64,000 bases of DNA. Source: Rhodococcus yananensis. GTDB lineage: Bacteria; Actinomycetota; Actinomycetes; Mycobacteriales; Mycobacteriaceae. Positions 49,632 through 58,888 of this stretch are shown piece after piece. How positions within the stretch are numbered: position 1 is the first letter of the stretch; the number at the start of each line of letters is the position of its first letter. The DNA lies in the NCBI RefSeq assembly GCF_020515525.1, contig NZ_JAIYEP010000010.1, positions 1 through 64,000 of the forward strand, read 5' to 3'. Both the position numbers and the translations under genes were made by a program. The notes beneath the pieces were generated by a model that saw only the letters and a program-made list of their open reading frames with translations, had not been told where the DNA came from and did not search any database.

Positions 49632-50483
49632 GTGCGCCACGGAATCACCCTGTTCACGAGCGACCGAGGTATCCGACCCGACGTCGCCGCGAAGGCCGCG
49701 GAAAGCCGCGGATTCGACAGCTTCTACGTTCCCGAACACACCCACATCCCCGCTCGACGCACATCCGCGCATCCCGGCACCGGAAACGAGACCCTCCCCG
49801 ACGACCGGTACATGCGCACCCTCGACCCGTGGGTCGCACTCGCTCTCGCCGCTGCCGTCACCTCGACCATCAGGCTCGGCACCTCGGTGGCCCTCCCCCT
49901 CGAACACGACCCCATCACGCTCGCCAAGACCATCGCTTCCCTCGACCACCTGTCCGGCGGGCGGGTGGTCCTCGGAACCGGCTTCGGCTGGAACGCCGAA
50001 GAACTCGCCGACCACGGTGTCCCTCCGAACAAGAAGCGGACCGCGCTGCGCGAGTACCTCGAGGCGATGCAGGCCCTGTGGACGCAGGAGGAGGCGTCCT
50101 ACGAGGGGACGTTCGTCGAGTTCGGTGCGAGCTGGGCGTGGCCGAAACCCGTCCAGCAGCCCCGCCCACCCGTGCTGCTCGGCGCCGGCGCCACCGACCG
50201 CAACTTCGCCTGGATCGTGCGTTCGGCCGACGGCTGGATCACCACCCCCACCGAACGCGACATCGTCGACCACGTGCAGTGCCTCCACAAGGCCTGGGCC
50301 GACGCGGGCCGCACCGGCACCCCCGAGGTGCTCGCGCTCGCCGGCCCCCCGAAGCGCGACCGGCTCGCGCAGTGGCGCGACGCCGGCGTCACCGAGGTCC
50401 TCTTCGGACTGCCCGACGCACCCGAGGCCGAGGTCCTGACGTACCTCGACCGCCTCGCCGACACCCTCGCCGACCTGCCCTGA
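49632..50483 (+). CDS. LLM-class F420-dependent oxidoreductase (Rv2161c-like)
   Basis: A 283-residue luciferase-like TIM-barrel enzyme. GITLFTSDRGIRPDVAAKAAESRGFDSFYVPEH and PITLAKTIASLDHLSGGRVVLGTGFGWNAEE place it in the F420-dependent subgroup related to Rv2161c, which transfers hydride to or from coenzyme F420. GTG 49632 is preferred because GAGAGGGG lies about 6 bases upstream; an ATG at 49617 has none. It is divergent from tetR and 50 bases ahead of a KstD-like flavoenzyme, with which it probably forms a catabolic operon. Confidence 0.88.
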   Translation: MRHGITLFTSDRGIRPDVAAKAAESRGFDSFYVPEHTHIPARRTSAHPGTGNETLPDDRYMRTLDPWVALALAAAVTSTIRLGTSVALPLEHDPITLAKTIASLDHLSGGRVVLGTGFGWNAEELADHGVPPNKKRTALREYLEAMQALWTQEEASYEGTFVEFGASWAWPKPVQQPRPPVLLGAGATDRNFAWIVRSADGWITTPTERDIVDHVQCLHKAWADAGRTGTPEVLALAGPPKRDRLAQWRDAGVTEVLFGLPDAPEAEVLTYLDRLADTLADLP

Positions 50484-50533
50484 GCACCGGCACCCGCCAC
50501 ACGACGAACACACCGAACGAGAACGGATGACGC

Positions 50534-51997
50534 TTGAGCACCGATCTGCACCCCCTGTCCGCCGACGAGATCACCTCGTGGGACCACGAAGCCGACGTCG
50601 TCGTCGCCGGATACGGCATCGCCGGCGTCTCCGCCTCCATCGAGGCGGCGCGGGCCGGCGCCGACGTCCTCGTCCTCGAACGCACCGGCGGGTGGGGCGG
50701 TGCGGCATCGCTGTCCGGCGGCATCCTCTACCTCGGCGGTGGCACCCGGCTGCAGAAGGCCCTCGGATTCGAGGACACCCCCGAGAACATGAAAGCGTTC
50801 ATGCTCGCCGCGCTCGGCCCGGGCGCCGATGAAGCGAAGATCTCCGAGTACTGCGACGGCAGCGTCGAACACTACGAGTGGCTCGTCGCGAACGGCGTCG
50901 TGTTCAAGGAGAGCTTCTGGGGCGAACCCGGCTGGGAGATCCCCGGCGACGACGGCCTGATGTTCTCGGGCGGCGAGAACGCCGCACCGTTCAACGAGAT
51001 CGCCACCCCGGCCCCGCGCGGTCACGTTCCGCAGATGAGCGACAAGCGAACCGGCGAGAAGGGCGGGGGTTACATGATCATGGAACCGCTGTCGCGGGTC
51101 GCTGCCGAACTCGGCGTGCGCGCCGAGTACGACGTGCGGGTGCAGCGTCTCGTCGTCGACCGTGACGGCCGCGTCGTCGGGGTCGCAGCCAAGCAGTACG
51201 GCAAGGAACTCACCGTGCGCGCCCGTCGCGGCGTCGTCCTCGCCACCGGCAGCTTCGCCTACAACAAGGAGATGGTCGCCGCGTATGCCCCGCAGCTCGA
51301 GGGACGGCCCGGAGCCGCCATCGAGGAGCACGACGGCCGGGCCATTCGCATGGCGCAGGCGCTCGGCGCCGATCTCGCACACATGGACGCCACCGAGGTC
51401 GCGTTCTTCGGCGACCCGCAGCTCATGGCCCGCGGCATCCTCGTCAACGGCCGCGGCCAGCGGTACGTTCCCGAAGACACCTACCCGGGTCGGATCGGCC
51501 AACTCACGCTGCTGAAGAACGACAACCGGGCATTCCTGATCATCGACGAAGCTTCGTACGAAGAAGGCTGCGCCGCAACCAGTTCCACGCCGTTCTTCCG
51601 TTTCCAACCCAAGTGGGTGGCCGAGACCGTCGAAGAACTCGAATCCGACATGGGCCTGCCCGGCGGGACGCTGCAGACGACCGTCGAGGTGTACAACCGG
51701 CACGCTGCCGACGGCGTCGATCCCGTGCTCGGGAAGAAGAGCGAGTGGGTCAAGCCGATCGGCACCCCGGTCGCAGCGTTGGATCTGCGCAACTGCACCG
51801 CCGGATTCACCCTGGGCGGACTGCGCACCACCGTGGACTCGGAGGTCCTGCACGTCTCGGGTGAGCCGATCCCCGGGTTGTTCGCCGCCGGCCGCTGCAC
51901 GTCCGGTGTGTGTGCGTGGGGGTACGCGAGCGGCACCTCGCTCGGCGACGGCAGCTTCTTCGGCCGTCGCGCGGGTGTGTCGGCGGCTGCGAACTGA
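50534..51997 (+). CDS. FAD-binding dehydrogenase of the KstD/fumarate-reductase superfamily
   Basis: A 487-residue flavoprotein with an N-terminal dinucleotide fold (VVVAGYGIAGVSASIEAARAG, residues 22-42) and a capping domain. The C-terminus FAAGRCTSGVCAWGYASGTSLGDGSFFGRRAG resembles 3-ketosteroid dehydrogenases and flavocytochrome-c-like reductases. Such enzymes introduce or reduce C=C bonds next to a carbonyl. The start is TTG at 50534 with GGA 7 bases upstream; no ATG lies in the early frame. Steroid or cyclic ketone substrates are plausible given the TetR and F420 enzyme neighbours. Confidence 0.85.
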   Translation: MSTDLHPLSADEITSWDHEADVVVAGYGIAGVSASIEAARAGADVLVLERTGGWGGAASLSGGILYLGGGTRLQKALGFEDTPENMKAFMLAALGPGADEAKISEYCDGSVEHYEWLVANGVVFKESFWGEPGWEIPGDDGLMFSGGENAAPFNEIATPAPRGHVPQMSDKRTGEKGGGYMIMEPLSRVAAELGVRAEYDVRVQRLVVDRDGRVVGVAAKQYGKELTVRARRGVVLATGSFAYNKEMVAAYAPQLEGRPGAAIEEHDGRAIRMAQALGADLAHMDATEVAFFGDPQLMARGILVNGRGQRYVPEDTYPGRIGQLTLLKNDNRAFLIIDEASYEEGCAATSSTPFFRFQPKWVAETVEELESDMGLPGGTLQTTVEVYNRHAADGVDPVLGKKSEWVKPIGTPVAALDLRNCTAGFTLGGLRTTVDSEVLHVSGEPIPGLFAAGRCTSGVCAWGYASGTSLGDGSFFGRRAGVSAAAN

Positions 51998-52025
51998 TCC
52001 CGGGCCTCTCCGGTCCGCGGCCGGT

Positions 52026-53030
52026 TCACGCCCGCACGCGCCGGAGCAGCGCCCAACCCCCGCTGCAGCCGACGACCACCGCGAGGAGCACCACGGCCAC
52101 CGCCACACCGGGATCCGGTGACGCGGTGGCCGTGGCGCCGCCACGCGCCACCAGATCGGCTGCGCCGCGGAGTTCGAGGATCGGTGGTGTCGGTTCTCCG
52201 GCGGACTCGGATGCCAGCAGCAGGGCGTTGTCCTCGGTGAAGGTGACCGTCTCGCCCTGCGGCTGTTCCGGTGCCTCGATCACGACGACCGGCGCCGAGG
52301 TGAACGCACCGGCGGCATCACCGTCGTGGACAGCGAACAGATAGACGTCCTTCTTCGTGCGCAGGGCCGCGATCGTCCCGTCGGCCGAGACCGCCGCGCC
52401 CGTGATCGGTCGGGTCGTGCCGTCCATCGCCGACGCCCGTACCGGTCCGGCCTCGACGAGGTCGATGGTCGCCCCGTCCGCCACCGCGTCCACGGCGCCC
52501 TCACCGTCCGCGGTGTACACCGCCGCCGTTCCGTCACCGACCTTGCCGACCAGCACCGGGACCCCGCGCGGGGTGAGCGCAACCGCCTCCACCTCGTGCG
52601 GGCCGTCGGGGAAGCGCAGGGTCAGCCGTGTCTGCGCCCCGGAATCCGGGTCAATGCCGATCAGTGCGACGGTGTCCCGGCGAGAATCGTTGTCGTCGGT
52701 GCCTGCCGCCCAGACCGTACCGTTGCCGTCGAGCGCCAGGTCCTCGACGTCGATCGTGCCGTCGAGTTCGATCCATCGGTTCACCGTGCACGTCGCGGTG
52801 TCGAGCACGGCCAGCCGATCGTCGTTCCCGCGGTCTCCGATCGCGTAGGCGACGTCCCCCGCCCACACCAACCCGGACAGTGCGTCCGAATCCGGGGCGG
52901 TCGGGGTGCATCGCGTCGTGAATCCGTCCGGAGACACCGACAGCGGGGCGGCTCCCACCGACCCGGCGGACATGAGCATCCCCAGGGCCATCGCCGCGGC
53001 GACACCCCCGCGGGCGACCCGCGCCGTCAT
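52026..53030 (-). CDS. Secreted, membrane-anchored beta-propeller-like protein
   Basis: A 334-residue protein with a signal sequence (ARGGVAAAMALGMLMSAGSVGAAP) and a C-terminal membrane helix (about 300-325) followed by LLRRVRA, so it should be held on the outer face of the membrane. In between are repeating blade-like motifs such as DVAYAIGDRGNDDRLAVLD, IDVEDLALDGNGTVWAAGTDD and HEVEAVALTPRGVPVLVGK. They resemble NHL/SMP-30-like propellers with acidic residues that could bind calcium. The function is unknown. It is convergent with the KstD-like gene. Confidence 0.78.
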   Translation of the reverse strand: MTARVARGGVAAAMALGMLMSAGSVGAAPLSVSPDGFTTRCTPTAPDSDALSGLVWAGDVAYAIGDRGNDDRLAVLDTATCTVNRWIELDGTIDVEDLALDGNGTVWAAGTDDNDSRRDTVALIGIDPDSGAQTRLTLRFPDGPHEVEAVALTPRGVPVLVGKVGDGTAAVYTADGEGAVDAVADGATIDLVEAGPVRASAMDGTTRPITGAAVSADGTIAALRTKKDVYLFAVHDGDAAGAFTSAPVVVIEAPEQPQGETVTFTEDNALLLASESAGEPTPPILELRGAADLVARGGATATASPDPGVAVAVVLLAVVVGCSGGWALLRRVRA

Positions 53031-53268
53031 GAGGGGCGGCCTGCCGCGCCGGCGACACCCGCGCCGTCACGGCCGGATCCGGGAGGTGTCCCCGCACCGG
53101 ACACCGGATGCCGGGCCGGCGGAACGACCCGGGCGCGGGACAACTCGGTACTGCGTGGGAAGCGTACGAACATCCAGTTCTCTCGCTGCATCTGCCGGTC
53201 GACTCGGGGGTGAACGGAACCAGTCCACCGTACCGGCCCGCCGTCCCGTCCCCGTACGACCGTCGCGG

Positions 53269-54393
53269 TCACCGGGAACCCGAGGGCGCCTCCGGCACCG
53301 GCGAACGGTGTTCGCATTCGTCGTCGCTCTCGGGGACGGACGACGGGAAGAACGCCGCCTCCCCGGTGACACGGACCGAGACACGACCGCCCACGTCGAG
53401 CAGGGACGCACCGCGAACGAGCGCCGTTCCGGTGGTGCCCGAGCGCGGGTCGGTGATCGTGACCAGCGAGTACCCACCCGCGAACACGACGCGTGCCACG
53501 ACGAATCGGCCGTCCGGGTCGGCGGCCGGCTCGATCTGTTCCGGCCTGATGAGGATGCGGCCGTCGACGGGCCCACCCACGGCACCGGCGACCCGGACCG
53601 GCCCGAACAGCGTGTCGGCCGCGGCCCCGCGTGCGGATGCCTCGACGATCACCGCGTCACCGATGAACGCACCGACCTCCGGCGACACCGGGTTCCGGTA
53701 GACGTCGACCGGGGTGCCGGTCTGCAGCGTGCGCCCGGCACGAAGGATGGTGAGCCGGTCGGCGACGGACATCGCCTCCGCACGATCGTGGGTGACGAGG
53801 ATCGCGGGTGTGTCGTCCGCCTTCAACATGTCCTTCACCTCGGTCCGGATTTCCGCGCGCAGCGCCGGATCCAGGGAGGCGAAGGGTTCGTCCATCAGGA
53901 CGACGTCCGGTCGCGGCGCGAGCGCACGCGCGAGCGCCACCCGTTGCTGCTGACCACCCGAGAGTTCCTGCGGCCGTGCGTCACCCGAGTCCGCGAGCCC
54001 GACCAACTCCAGGAGTTCGTCCACCCTGCGTCGCCGCGCCGCCGCACCACCGCGGCGACGACGCAGCAACGGCGGGACCAAACCGAACTCGACGTTCCGT
54101 CGAACCGTCAGATGCGGGAACAGCGCGCCTTCCTGCGGCATCAGACCGACCCGCCGGCGCTCCGGGTCGACGTGCACCGCCGGTGGTCGCGCGAGAACAC
54201 GGGTTCCGGCGACGATCACACCCGCGTCGATCCGGTGCAGTCCCGCGATCGCGCGCAGCAGCGTGGTCTTACCGCACCCCGACGGCCCGAGGACCGCCAG
54301 CATCTCGCCGGCGTCGAGGTGCAGGTCCACATCGTTCAGTACCCGGGTCCTGCCGTAGGAGGCGTACACACCGCGGGCTTCGATCCTCGTCAC
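53269..54393 (-). CDS. fbpC: Iron(III) ABC transporter ATP-binding protein (FbpC-like)
   Basis: A 374-residue ATPase with GPSGCGKTTLLRAIAGL (about residue 40), signature LSGGQQQRVALARAL, Walker B VVLMDEPFASLD and a C-terminal TOBE-like domain (ILIRPEQIEPA). The length and C-terminal domain fit the Fe3+/spermidine group. GTG 54393 overlaps the permease stop by 4 bases. It should energise ferric-ion import with the neighbouring permease and binding lipoprotein. The 238 bases between its stop and the propeller gene show nothing I can assign. Confidence 0.9.
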   Translation of the reverse strand: MTRIEARGVYASYGRTRVLNDVDLHLDAGEMLAVLGPSGCGKTTLLRAIAGLHRIDAGVIVAGTRVLARPPAVHVDPERRRVGLMPQEGALFPHLTVRRNVEFGLVPPLLRRRRGGAAARRRRVDELLELVGLADSGDARPQELSGGQQQRVALARALAPRPDVVLMDEPFASLDPALRAEIRTEVKDMLKADDTPAILVTHDRAEAMSVADRLTILRAGRTLQTGTPVDVYRNPVSPEVGAFIGDAVIVEASARGAAADTLFGPVRVAGAVGGPVDGRILIRPEQIEPAADPDGRFVVARVVFAGGYSLVTITDPRSGTTGTALVRGASLLDVGGRVSVRVTGEAAFFPSSVPESDDECEHRSPVPEAPSGSR

Positions 54394-55946
54394 GACGCAA
54401 CCTCCACGGGTGCCTCGCGCACCGGAACGGACCGGCGACGGACCGCCCGGTCGAGGACAATGGTGGGCACGACCGAGACGAGGACGAGGGCGAGCGCGTA
54501 CGGAGCAGCCTCTCCGTACTTGAGAACCTGCGTCGCCGACCACAGTTCGGTCGCCAGGGTGTCGGCTCCCCGAGGTCGCAGCATCAGGGTGGCGGGCAGC
54601 TCCTTCGCCACGGTGAGGAACACGAGCGCGGCTCCCGCGGCGATGCCCGGCAGCGCCAGGGGAAGAGTCACGCGGCGATCCGTCCGGGCGGGTCCCGATC
54701 CGAGCGTGCGCGACACGTCGTCGACCGCCGCCGAGGTGGACACGATCGCGGCGCGGGCCGGTCCGACCGCGAGGGGCAGGAACAGCACCGCGTACGCGAC
54801 GATCAGGAGCACCGCGGTCTGGTAGAAGGCGGGAAGGAAACGTATTCCGAAGAACACCACCGCCAGTCCGACGGTGATCCCCGGCAGCCCGTGCGCGATG
54901 TACACCGCGGTTTCGGCGGCCCGGCCGACGGGCGAGGACGTCCTCGCCACGTACACGGCGACGGGTACCGCCAGCACCACGACGACCACCGCCGCCGCCG
55001 TCGCGTACTGGATCGTCGTGAGCATCGCGGTGAGCACGTCGCGCCACGCGATCGTGAATCGCAGCGAGTGGATCATCCACCGTACGAGCCCGAGCATGGG
55101 CACGAGTACCGACACGGTGAGCACGGCGAGCACCACGGACCAGGCCGGAACGACCCAGCGTCTCAGTGGGATCGGCTCGGCGACACGCGACACTCCCGAA
55201 CCCGTTCGCGCCGTCGCTCCGCGCCGCAACCGGCGTTCGAGGAGTGTGAGCACCGTGGCGATCACGACGAGGACGAGCCCGAGTACCGCCGCGACGGTGC
55301 GGTCGAGTCCGCCCCGATACGCGCTGTACACACCCAGCGTGAACGCGTCGTATCGCATCAACGCCACCGCCCCGAAGTCGCTGATCGTGTAGAGCGACGC
55401 CAGCAGCGTGCCTGCGGCGGCCGCGGGTACCACGCCTCTGGCCTCGACGGTCCACGCCGTCCGGAATGCGTTCCTGCCGAGGGTCCGCGACACCTCGGAC
55501 ACCCCGGGGTCCGCGCTGGCGAACGCCGCCGCGACCGGCAACATGACCAGCGGGAAGCACGACGCGATCAGGACGAGGGCAGCGCCGGGCAGGCCGGCGA
55601 GCACGGGGAACTCGGCGATCCACACGTAGGCGGCCACGTACGACGGAATCGCGAGCGGAGCCGCCAGGGCAACCGCGAAGAATCTGCGTCCGGGCAGGTC
55701 GGTGCGGGTGACGAGCCACGCCGCGAGCACACCGACGATCAGGCATCCCAGCGCGACGACGAGGGTCAGCACGAGGGTCCGCACCGCCAGATCGAGGGTC
55801 CGCTGCCGGAACAACAACGAGAAGGCTGCGCCGGTTCCCCCTTCGAACACCCGGACCGTCAGGTGGACGATCGGGCTGAGCGCGAACACGGCCACGACAG
55901 CGGCAGTCCCCGCGAGAAGGGGACGGCCGCGCACGATCGAGGACAA
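54390..55946 (-). CDS. fbpB: Iron(III) ABC transporter permease, fused two-module type (FbpB-like)
   Basis: A 518-residue permease with two homologous halves of about six membrane segments each, typical of FbpB/SfuB. Each half has an EAA-type loop, VSRTLGRNAFRTAW and VSRTLGSGPARTDRRVTLPLALPG. It starts at a TTG immediately after the stop of the binding-protein gene. It is the channel for ferric iron delivered by the lipoprotein upstream and driven by FbpC. Confidence 0.9.
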   Translation of the reverse strand: MSSIVRGRPLLAGTAAVVAVFALSPIVHLTVRVFEGGTGAAFSLLFRQRTLDLAVRTLVLTLVVALGCLIVGVLAAWLVTRTDLPGRRFFAVALAAPLAIPSYVAAYVWIAEFPVLAGLPGAALVLIASCFPLVMLPVAAAFASADPGVSEVSRTLGRNAFRTAWTVEARGVVPAAAAGTLLASLYTISDFGAVALMRYDAFTLGVYSAYRGGLDRTVAAVLGLVLVVIATVLTLLERRLRRGATARTGSGVSRVAEPIPLRRWVVPAWSVVLAVLTVSVLVPMLGLVRWMIHSLRFTIAWRDVLTAMLTTIQYATAAAVVVVVLAVPVAVYVARTSSPVGRAAETAVYIAHGLPGITVGLAVVFFGIRFLPAFYQTAVLLIVAYAVLFLPLAVGPARAAIVSTSAAVDDVSRTLGSGPARTDRRVTLPLALPGIAAGAALVFLTVAKELPATLMLRPRGADTLATELWSATQVLKYGEAAPYALALVLVSVVPTIVLDRAVRRRSVPVREAPVEVAS

Positions 55947-56993
55947 TCAGATGATTCCGACTTCGGCGAGCAACGCTTGCGTCTGCTCCAGGGATGCCAG
56001 ATCGCCGAGGTCGATGTCGGACACACCCAACTCGGCCAGCGGCGGGAGATCGTAGTCGGACTCGACACCGTCGATCACAGGGTACTCGGCGGTCTCGTTC
56101 GCGAAGTAGGTCTGCGATTCGGCGGAGAGCAGTTCACGGATGAACTCCTGTGCCGCAGCCTGGTTGTCCGAGGCCGCGAGGACACCCACGCCCGCCACGT
56201 TGACCAACGCCCCGGGGTCGCCGGGTGCGAAGTAGTGCAATGCGATGGGAGCGTCTCCACCGCGTTCGGCCGTGAACGGGTACCAGTAGTAGTGGTTGGT
56301 CAGTCCCGCGGTGATCTGCCCGTCGTTCACCGCCGAGATCAACGGTCCGTTGCCCTCGAACGGCACCGGGTCGTTCGCGACGAATCCTTCGAGCCACTCC
56401 CGGGCACCGTCCTCGCCGCGCTGGACACGCAGTGCGGTGACGAACGCCTGGAAGGACGCATTCGTCGGTGCGTATCCGATCGTCCCCCGCCATCTCGGGT
56501 CGAGCAATCCGTCGATGCCGTCGGGGAGCTCGGTCGGCTGCACGAGATCGGTGTTGTACGCGAGGACCCGCGCACGCGCGGACGTGGCGACCCACGTCCC
56601 GTCGGCGGCCCGATACTGTTCGGGAACGAGCTGCAGGACGTCGTCCGGTAGTGGTGCGAGCGCTCCCGCATCGTCGAGGACACCCAGGGCGCCCGCGTCC
56701 TGGCCGTAGAACACGTCCGCCGGCGTCGCGTCGCCTTCCTCCAGGATCTTCGCCGCCTGCGCGTTCGTGTTGCCGGAGTAGTCCACCTCGATGTCGCCGC
56801 CGATCCGCTCGATCAGCGGATCGACCAGATCCTCGTCGCGACCCGAATAGACGACCAGGGACACATCACCGTCCGCGTTCGCGGTAGTCGCCGACGCCTC
56901 CGAGGGATCGGGTTCGGACGAGCCGCACGCAACCAGTCCGGCCGCCACCACAGCACCGACCGACAGCGCCGCCATCCGTCGCAGAACCACCAT
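55947..56993 (-). CDS. fbpA: Iron(III)-binding lipoprotein (FbpA-like)
   Basis: A 348-residue exported lipoprotein (hydrophobic segment then VAAGLVACGSS). The mature part starts LVVYSGRDEDLVDPLIER, includes DVFYGQDAGALGVLDDAG and the tyrosine-rich NHYYWYPFTAERGG, the adjacent-tyrosine iron site of bacterial transferrins. It captures ferric iron outside the membrane. ATG 56993 is chosen for its AGGAG 5 bases away; a GTG at 56999 also exists. An IdeR-like box lies 134 bases upstream, consistent with iron repression. Confidence 0.92.
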   Translation of the reverse strand: MVVLRRMAALSVGAVVAAGLVACGSSEPDPSEASATTANADGDVSLVVYSGRDEDLVDPLIERIGGDIEVDYSGNTNAQAAKILEEGDATPADVFYGQDAGALGVLDDAGALAPLPDDVLQLVPEQYRAADGTWVATSARARVLAYNTDLVQPTELPDGIDGLLDPRWRGTIGYAPTNASFQAFVTALRVQRGEDGAREWLEGFVANDPVPFEGNGPLISAVNDGQITAGLTNHYYWYPFTAERGGDAPIALHYFAPGDPGALVNVAGVGVLAASDNQAAAQEFIRELLSAESQTYFANETAEYPVIDGVESDYDLPPLAELGVSDIDLGDLASLEQTQALLAEVGII

Positions 56994-57126
56994 ATTCACT
57001 CCTGCTCACCGCGTGAAACATCGGACATGGACTCCGCACCCGCGCCGCTCACGGTGTCGATCGGTCCTCGGCCCCCTGATCCGGGAGAGCGATCCGGGAA
57101 CGCGACGAGCCGACACCGCAACCTGC

Positions 57127-57145
57127 ATAGGTTAGGATTTCCTGC
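57127..57145 (-). promoter_or_regulatory. IdeR/DtxR-like iron box of the fbp operon
   Basis: ATAGGTTAGGATTTCCTGC matches the 19-bp DtxR/IdeR consensus at 13 positions, with a strong left half (TAGGTTAGG). It lies in the gap between fbpA and the end of the sterol operon, 134 bases from fbpA, and should mediate iron repression. Confidence 0.6.
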
Positions 57146-57252
57146 ATCGTAGACGGACGCGCGCGGTTTTGCACGATAATCCGACATAACCGACAAATCA
57201 CCTGGATATGGCCGCGGAATGCGCCCCGTCGGTGCCCGCGTCACCGCCGAAC

Positions 57253-58821
57253 TCAGAACACCGCGTCGACATCGCGCGCGACGATGTCGTCACCGCCGAA
57301 TTCGGCGAGCGCCGCGATGGTCATCGACGGATTGCAGGCCCCGGTGGAGCCCGGGATCCGGGCGCCGTCGACGACGTAGAGGCCGCGTTGCCCGTGCACC
57401 CGCCCCGCGTCGTCGCACACGGTGCCCATCGGGGCGCCGCCGAGCGGATGGAAGGTGTTCACGTCGACGGCGTTCACGTCGATCATCACCGCGGCCGGCC
57501 CGGCGATCCTGCGGATCCGGGTCTCGATGGCCCGGGTCAGGTCCCGGTCGTAGGCCTGGTCCCAGTTCAGGACGGCGTCGTCACGCGCGGGATCGTAGTG
57601 CCAGCGCCCGAGCCCCCGCACCACACCGAGCCCGATCACCGAGGTGGTACCCAGGTCGGCGGGGAACGGGACCGGACCGGTGACGATCATGAGTGCACCG
57701 GCAGGATCGGTGTGGTCGCGCATACCGACGCACGCCGGCCCACCCTGGAAGGCGCCGGGGCTCAGCATCGGGGTGGTCACCGAGAACACCCGGTCACCGT
57801 TGTTTCCCCACCCCGTTCCCACCGCGTCGGGCAGGTCCGGGATCAACCCCTTGCCGTGCGCCTTCATCAGCAGCCGGGTGGTACCCGCGGAGCCTCCACC
57901 GAGGAACAGCGCGTCCGAGACGATGCGCTTGCGTTCGAGGACGGTGCCGTCGGTGTGGATCCGGTCGACGTGTGTGATCCACGTGCCGTCCGCGGCGCGT
58001 TCGATGTCGTTCACGCGGTGCAGCGGCTCGACCCGGACGCGGCCGGTTGCCTCCGCCTGCGCCAGATAGGTCACGTCGACGGAGAACTTGCCGCCGTTGT
58101 TCACCCCGTAGATCACGTCGCCCGTGGTGTAGGACGGCTTCAGCTCGCCGGTGAGCTCGCGTCGCGCATAGTCCCAGTCGATGGGCATGGGCACCCGGAA
58201 CGTCTCGAACCCTTCGGCACCCGCACGATCGAGGAACTGCCGTGACGAGCGGTACCGTTCGTGGCCGAGCACGTCATCGGGGATCGTGGCGAGCCGCAGG
58301 GTGCGGGCCACCCGGCGGTAGTGGTCGGCGTCGAGTCTGTCGTAGTCGATCGACGACGAGACCGATTCGGCGAACCGGTCGCCGTCGGGCTGCAGCGTCA
58401 TACCGTGATACGGCAGGGAACTGCCGCCGACACCCGCACCGCACAGGATGTCCATCCCGTTCCCGCGGATCCGCTCGATCAGCCCGGTGAACGGGTCGGT
58501 GGGCACGGGCGGGGTGCCGGTCATCACCGGCACCGGCGACAGCCACGACATGCGCCGGTCGGGTTGCAGCATGTGCGGGAAGGTCTCGGCGTTCGGCCCG
58601 GTCGGCCAGCGGATTCCCCGTTCCAACACGAGGGTCGACACTCCCGCTCGGCCGAGGTGCAGGGCGGTGATCGCCCCACCGAAGCCGCTGCCGACGACGA
58701 CGGCCCGATGCCGCTCCTCGGTCACAGAGGCCCGCGCGCGGGGAACGGCGGTCAGGGTCAGCGCGAGTGCGGCGGCCGTGGCGCCGCCCAGGAATGTGCG
58801 GCGCGACAGCGCGGTATCCAC
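57253..58821 (-). CDS. GMC flavoenzyme, class I cholesterol-oxidase-like, Tat-exported
   Basis: A 522-residue oxidoreductase with a twin-arginine signal (LSRRTFLGGATAAALALTLTAVPRARA). It has a dinucleotide fold AVVVGSGFGGAITALHLGRAGV and the GMC C-terminus with HPLGGAPMG and ACNPSMTIAALAE, containing the His and Asn equivalent to catalytic His447 and Asn485 of class I cholesterol oxidase. The Glu361 equivalent, needed for double-bond isomerisation, seems to be absent (IVTGPVPFP), so it may only oxidise 3-hydroxysteroids. GTG 58821 has AAGGA 7 bases upstream. It ends the minus-strand CYP51 operon. Alignment was by eye. Confidence 0.85.
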   Translation of the reverse strand: MDTALSRRTFLGGATAAALALTLTAVPRARASVTEERHRAVVVGSGFGGAITALHLGRAGVSTLVLERGIRWPTGPNAETFPHMLQPDRRMSWLSPVPVMTGTPPVPTDPFTGLIERIRGNGMDILCGAGVGGSSLPYHGMTLQPDGDRFAESVSSSIDYDRLDADHYRRVARTLRLATIPDDVLGHERYRSSRQFLDRAGAEGFETFRVPMPIDWDYARRELTGELKPSYTTGDVIYGVNNGGKFSVDVTYLAQAEATGRVRVEPLHRVNDIERAADGTWITHVDRIHTDGTVLERKRIVSDALFLGGGSAGTTRLLMKAHGKGLIPDLPDAVGTGWGNNGDRVFSVTTPMLSPGAFQGGPACVGMRDHTDPAGALMIVTGPVPFPADLGTTSVIGLGVVRGLGRWHYDPARDDAVLNWDQAYDRDLTRAIETRIRRIAGPAAVMIDVNAVDVNTFHPLGGAPMGTVCDDAGRVHGQRGLYVVDGARIPGSTGACNPSMTIAALAEFGGDDIVARDVDAVF

Positions 58822-58888
58822 TTGTATGTCCTTACCTTTCGGTGTTCCGTGTGCGTCGCCGCGCGCGGTCGAACATCGGGAAAGACGA

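Noticed and set aside
50527-50832. ATG at 50527 as the start of the KstD-like gene
   Set aside because: It is in a different frame from the flavoprotein and leads to an Arg-rich product. The TTG at 50534 is the only start before the FAD-binding motif with a plausible ribosome site.
53808-56651. Very long open frame (over 900 codons) on the plus strand across the fbp genes, and similar long antisense frames over clp, the helicase, plsB and the KstD-like gene
   Set aside because: Their translations are Arg/Pro/Gly-rich low-complexity strings without domains, and the opposite strand encodes intact known families. At this GC content such shadows are expected.
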